NCBI RefSeq assembly: GCF_030814955.1 | Contig: NZ_JAUSWB010000006.1 | Span: 268,001 to 332,000 of the forward strand | Direction: 5' to 3' | Source of the DNA: Planomicrobium stackebrandtii | GTDB lineage: Bacteria > Bacillota > Bacilli > Bacillales_A > Planococcaceae | Length of the DNA: 64,000 bases | Part shown: positions 61,908 to 64,000 of the stretch, in pieces | Layout: every line of letters begins with the position of its first letter | How positions within the stretch are numbered: position 1 is the first letter of the stretch | The notes under the pieces: model-generated | Told to the model about the DNA's origin: nothing | What the model saw: only the letters and a program-made list of their open reading frames with translations | The model's database searches: none | Program-made: the position numbers and the translations under genes

Positions 61908-61995
61908 GGAGAGGTTCATAGCATTTCACCCTCTATAAAAAACTATGGATTGCCGAAACTCCGCCAAATCCACATGCGATTTGGCTTTTTCTTTT
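61908..61995 (+). promoter_or_regulatory. preQ1-I riboswitch with terminator
   Basis: AGAGGTTCATAGC (61910-61922) and CCCTCTATAAAAAACTA (61929-61945) match the class I preQ1 aptamer: stem AGAGG/CCTCT, the conserved C-rich loop and an A-rich tail that folds back as a pseudoknot. A terminator GCCAAATC / GATTTGGC plus TTTTT follows at 61963-61990. GGCAA before the aptamer could pair with TTGCC after it as an antiterminator. preQ1 should shut off the downstream genes. Confidence 0.92.
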
Positions 61996-62049
61996 GTCCG
62001 TTTTTTATAGCCCTCTTCCAAGCCGGCCATCTAAAGGAGGCCGTTTTTC

Positions 62050-62544
62050 ATGGCAGGAAGAAACGAAGAAACGCTAGACCATTTATCATTGCTTGGCAAT
62101 CAGAATACCAAGTATAAATTTGAATACGATCCGGAGATTTTGGAGCCGATTGACAATCTCCACAGCCGCGATTATTTCGTGAAGTTTAATTGTCCTGAAT
62201 TCACATCACTTTGCCCGCAGACAGGACAGCCTGATTTCGCGACCATTTATCTTAGCTTTATCCCTGACAAGAAATTAGTGGAAAGCAAATCACTGAAGCT
62301 TTATTTGTTCAGTTTCCGAAATCACGGAGATTTTCATGAAGACGTTGTAAACATTATCATGAATGATTTGATCAAATTGATGGATCCCCGCTATATCGAA
62401 GTATGGGGGAAATTTACGCCACGCGGCGGTTTGTCGATTGATCCTTACACAAACCACGGCAAACCTGGAACCAAATACGAAGAAATGGCATCTTACCGGA
62501 TGATGAATCACGACTTGAATCCGGAAACGATCACCAACCGATAA
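62050..62544 (+). CDS. queF: preQ0 reductase (7-cyano-7-deazaguanine reductase)
   Basis: 164-residue T-fold enzyme reducing preQ0 nitrile to the preQ1 amine with NADPH, on the way to queuosine tRNA modification. The active-site Cys lies in [18 protein letters not shown], the substrate Glu in [21 protein letters not shown] (QueF motif ESKSLK) and [11 protein letters not shown] is the closing signature. Preceded by AAAGGAGG and a preQ1 riboswitch, and followed after 12 bases by a precursor transporter. Confidence 0.97.
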   Translation: MAGRNEETLDHLSLLGNQNTKYKFEYDPEILEPIDNLHSRDYFVKFNCPEFTSLCPQTGQPDFATIYLSFIPDKKLVESKSLKLYLFSFRNHGDFHEDVVNIIMNDLIKLMDPRYIEVWGKFTPRGGLSIDPYTNHGKPGTKYEEMASYRMMNHDLNPETITNR

Positions 62545-62556
62545 GGAGCAGAGCAG

Positions 62557-63207
62557 ATGTTACTTTATCTGAATGGCGCATTTGTCGGCCTGTTGATCCT
62601 ATCTAATATTTTGGCAGTGAAATTGTTCAGCATCAATGAATGGGCTGTTTTGCCGGCTGCTGTCATTGTCTACGTCTTTACGTTCCCGATTACCGATACA
62701 ATTGCGGAAGTATACGGCAAAGAAGCTGCGCGGCAAACCGTTACGGCAGGGTTTATCACACAGCTTTGCGCACTGGCTTTTATTTTTTTCGCCATCCATT
62801 TGCCGGCTGCTCCGTTTTTCGCGGATCAGGAATCTTTTGAAGCTATTTTTTCCGCAGGTTTCCGGGTCACCCTGGCAAGCCTTGTCTCTTACTTCATCAG
62901 CCAAAACCTGGATGTCACCATTTTCCATAGTCTCAAACAGCGGCATGGCGAATCTCGTTTATGGCTGCGCAATAATGCCTCCACGATGACCAGCCAATTA
63001 GTCGACACGAGTATTTTTATTACCATCGCTTTTTATGGCACTATGCCAATCGGCGCATTGCTTGGCATGATTGCGACACAGTATGTATTTAAACTGCTGG
63101 TGGCCGCAGCTGACACGCCATTTGTTTATTTGCTGGTCAAGTTATGCAGACGCGAACAATTGTCAGGCAAGCAGATTTATGGAAACCAAAAACCGGAAGC
63201 TCTCTAA
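62557..63207 (+). CDS. yhhQ: Queuosine precursor transporter
   Basis: 216 residues with about six helices, the vut_1/YhhQ family that imports preQ0/preQ1. Hallmarks: FVGLLILSNILAVKLF, VFTFPITDTIAEVYGKEAARQTV and SQNLDVTIFHSLKQ with NNASTMTSQLVDTSIFI. Co-transcribed with queF, so synthesis and salvage of the queuosine base share one riboswitch. AAGGAGCAGAG precedes the ATG. Confidence 0.95.
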   Translation: MLLYLNGAFVGLLILSNILAVKLFSINEWAVLPAAVIVYVFTFPITDTIAEVYGKEAARQTVTAGFITQLCALAFIFFAIHLPAAPFFADQESFEAIFSAGFRVTLASLVSYFISQNLDVTIFHSLKQRHGESRLWLRNNASTMTSQLVDTSIFITIAFYGTMPIGALLGMIATQYVFKLLVAAADTPFVYLLVKLCRREQLSGKQIYGNQKPEAL

Positions 63208-63271
63208 TAGAGCTTCCGGTCAGAGTGTAGACAAAAGAGGTTTTGGGATGGGGACATTCCAAAACCTCTTT
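63193..63271 (+). terminator. Stem at yhhQ end plus downstream terminator
   Basis: CCGGAAGCTCT / AGAGCTTCCGG (63193-63219) overlaps the yhhQ stop but lacks a T-run. A second stem AAAGAGGTTTTGG / CCAAAACCTCTTT (63234-63271) is followed by ATTTTTTTG and can terminate. The second hairpin could belong to the neighbouring insertion element end. Confidence 0.6.
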
Positions 63272-63328
63272 ATTTTTTTGCGGTGATCGGTGTATGGCTC
63301 TTGATTTGGCCTTGGGAGAGCGTCGAAG

Positions 63329-64000
63329 TTAGCTTATTTCGGCAGCTTTCCATGTCCACTTGGCCGTCTTTTTTAAGTTCATCGATGCGAAAATGAGCAT
63401 CGCCTGCATGGACAATTTCTTCAGTCCCCTGAGCGTTGTCCAACGCATGCCATGCTTTTCTTTTGCATCGGCGAAAATGCGTTCAATCGTTTCCTTTCGC
63501 CTTGCATAAATGACTTTGACCGGTTCCGTGAGCCGAAGACGTTCGGCTTCTTCGATATACCCATGCCAAATATGTCGCGTGACCACCTTTTGGTGGTTCT
63601 TACTTTCCGTACACTTTGCCAACAAGGAACAAGTCGCGCAAATGTGGGGGGTGGATTTGTATTCGCGATACCCCTCTTTATTGGTTGTGGAATAAGCCAA
63701 CCGTTGTCCAGCTGGGCATCGGTACCCATCCAGTTCTTCGTTATACGCGTAGTCGCTTTTCCGAAAGAACCCTTTTTTTGTTCGCGGTCGTGTGTAAGGC
63801 AATGCCGGGGTCATGCCCTTGCGAAGTAAGTACCGGGCAATCGCCGGGGTTTTATAGCCAGCGTCTGCCGCGATAGCGAGTGGCTTCCCGAAAGACCGAA
63901 TGACTTCGCCCACTAAGGGTTCCAAGAGGTGGCTGTCATGAATATTTCCTGGGGTTACGCAGGCACCGAGGACGAAACCGTTGCGGTCAGATGCCACATG
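63329..64000 (-). mobile_element. IS1182-type transposase, 3-prime part
   Basis: The minus-strand frame is open from the right window edge to the stop at 63329, about 223 residues; the N-terminal part lies beyond the window. CVTPGNIHDSHLLEPL and AADAGYKTPAIARYLL hold the second catalytic Asp of a DDE transposase, and ETIERIFADAKEKHGMRW supplies the Glu, with a four-Cys-type region (YRCPAGQRL, CATCSLLAKC) between, as in IS1182. No inverted repeat of the element was identified with confidence; its left end lies somewhere between 63220 and 63329. It shows no internal stops here. Confidence 0.9.

Noticed and set aside
1..64000. tRNA or rRNA genes
   Set aside because: I looked for conserved rRNA segments and GGTTCGAATCC-type T-arms and saw none.

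Overview
The window looks like chromosomal DNA of a low-to-moderate GC Gram-positive bacterium of the Bacillaceae/Planococcaceae group (Planococcus-like is my best guess, from family resemblance only). The evidence is AGGAGG-type ribosome binding sites, frequent TTG starts, lipobox lipoproteins, a tryptophan T-box, a preQ1-I riboswitch, PerR/Fur-type boxes, a RsbR-like STAS protein and an intracellular subtilisin with a LIPY propeptide motif. I saw no rRNA, tRNA, CRISPR array or prophage. One IS1182-type transposase runs off the right edge and a partial NlpC/P60 hydrolase runs off the left edge.

Layout. 0-10 kb: cell-wall hydrolase tail, catalase under a PerR-type promoter, coproporphyrinogen/protoporphyrinogen oxidase, nitroreductase, an FAD oxidase coupled to a half-size MFS protein, type II pantothenate kinase, a DUF948 stress protein, MscS channel and a zinc alcohol dehydrogenase. 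10-14.7 kb: an AT-rich, repeat-bearing stretch of small lipoprotein and membrane ORFs plus a DUF1835 protein, which looks like an accessory island. 14.7-23.3 kb: peptide use (M42 aminopeptidase, oligopeptide-binding lipoprotein, YfcC carrier), an alpha/beta hydrolase, an intracellular subtilisin and an acetate symporter (actP-DUF485). 23.5-29.6 kb: a saccharopine-dehydrogenase-like reductase, a MITE-like repeat, the fetAB exporter, ferritin behind a PerR-type box, then a divergent three-gene operon ribA-ribD-HAD phosphatase under a Fur-box-like promoter.

29.7-39.4 kb: one large leftward operon headed by a LacI-type regulator with a perfect palindromic operator. It carries KDG kinase, an Ldh_2 dehydrogenase, a TRAP transporter (dctPQM), a zinc dehydrogenase, KDPG aldolase, mannonate dehydratase and fructuronate reductase, but no uronate isomerase. 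Together these import a sugar acid and carry it through fructuronate, mannonate, KDG and KDPG to pyruvate and glyceraldehyde 3-phosphate.

39.5-64 kb: mostly single housekeeping or small genes: SnoaL-like protein, YwaF-like membrane protein, thioredoxin-reductase-like protein, hisC, SurA-like lipoprotein, dimethylargininase. Also trpE-trpG behind a T-box, an ATPase-less sugar ABC importer, SleB-type hydrolase, YfcE-type phosphoesterase, GAF-STAS regulator, DUF3238 protein, a DksA/TraR-type protein, an APH-type kinase, and queF-yhhQ behind a preQ1 riboswitch.

The strongest leads are the ribA-ribD-HAD operon (apparently a dedicated route to 5-amino-6-ribitylaminouracil under iron control), the isomerase-less sugar-acid TRAP operon, and a two-copy MITE-like repeat, one copy of which supplies the stop codon of fetB.
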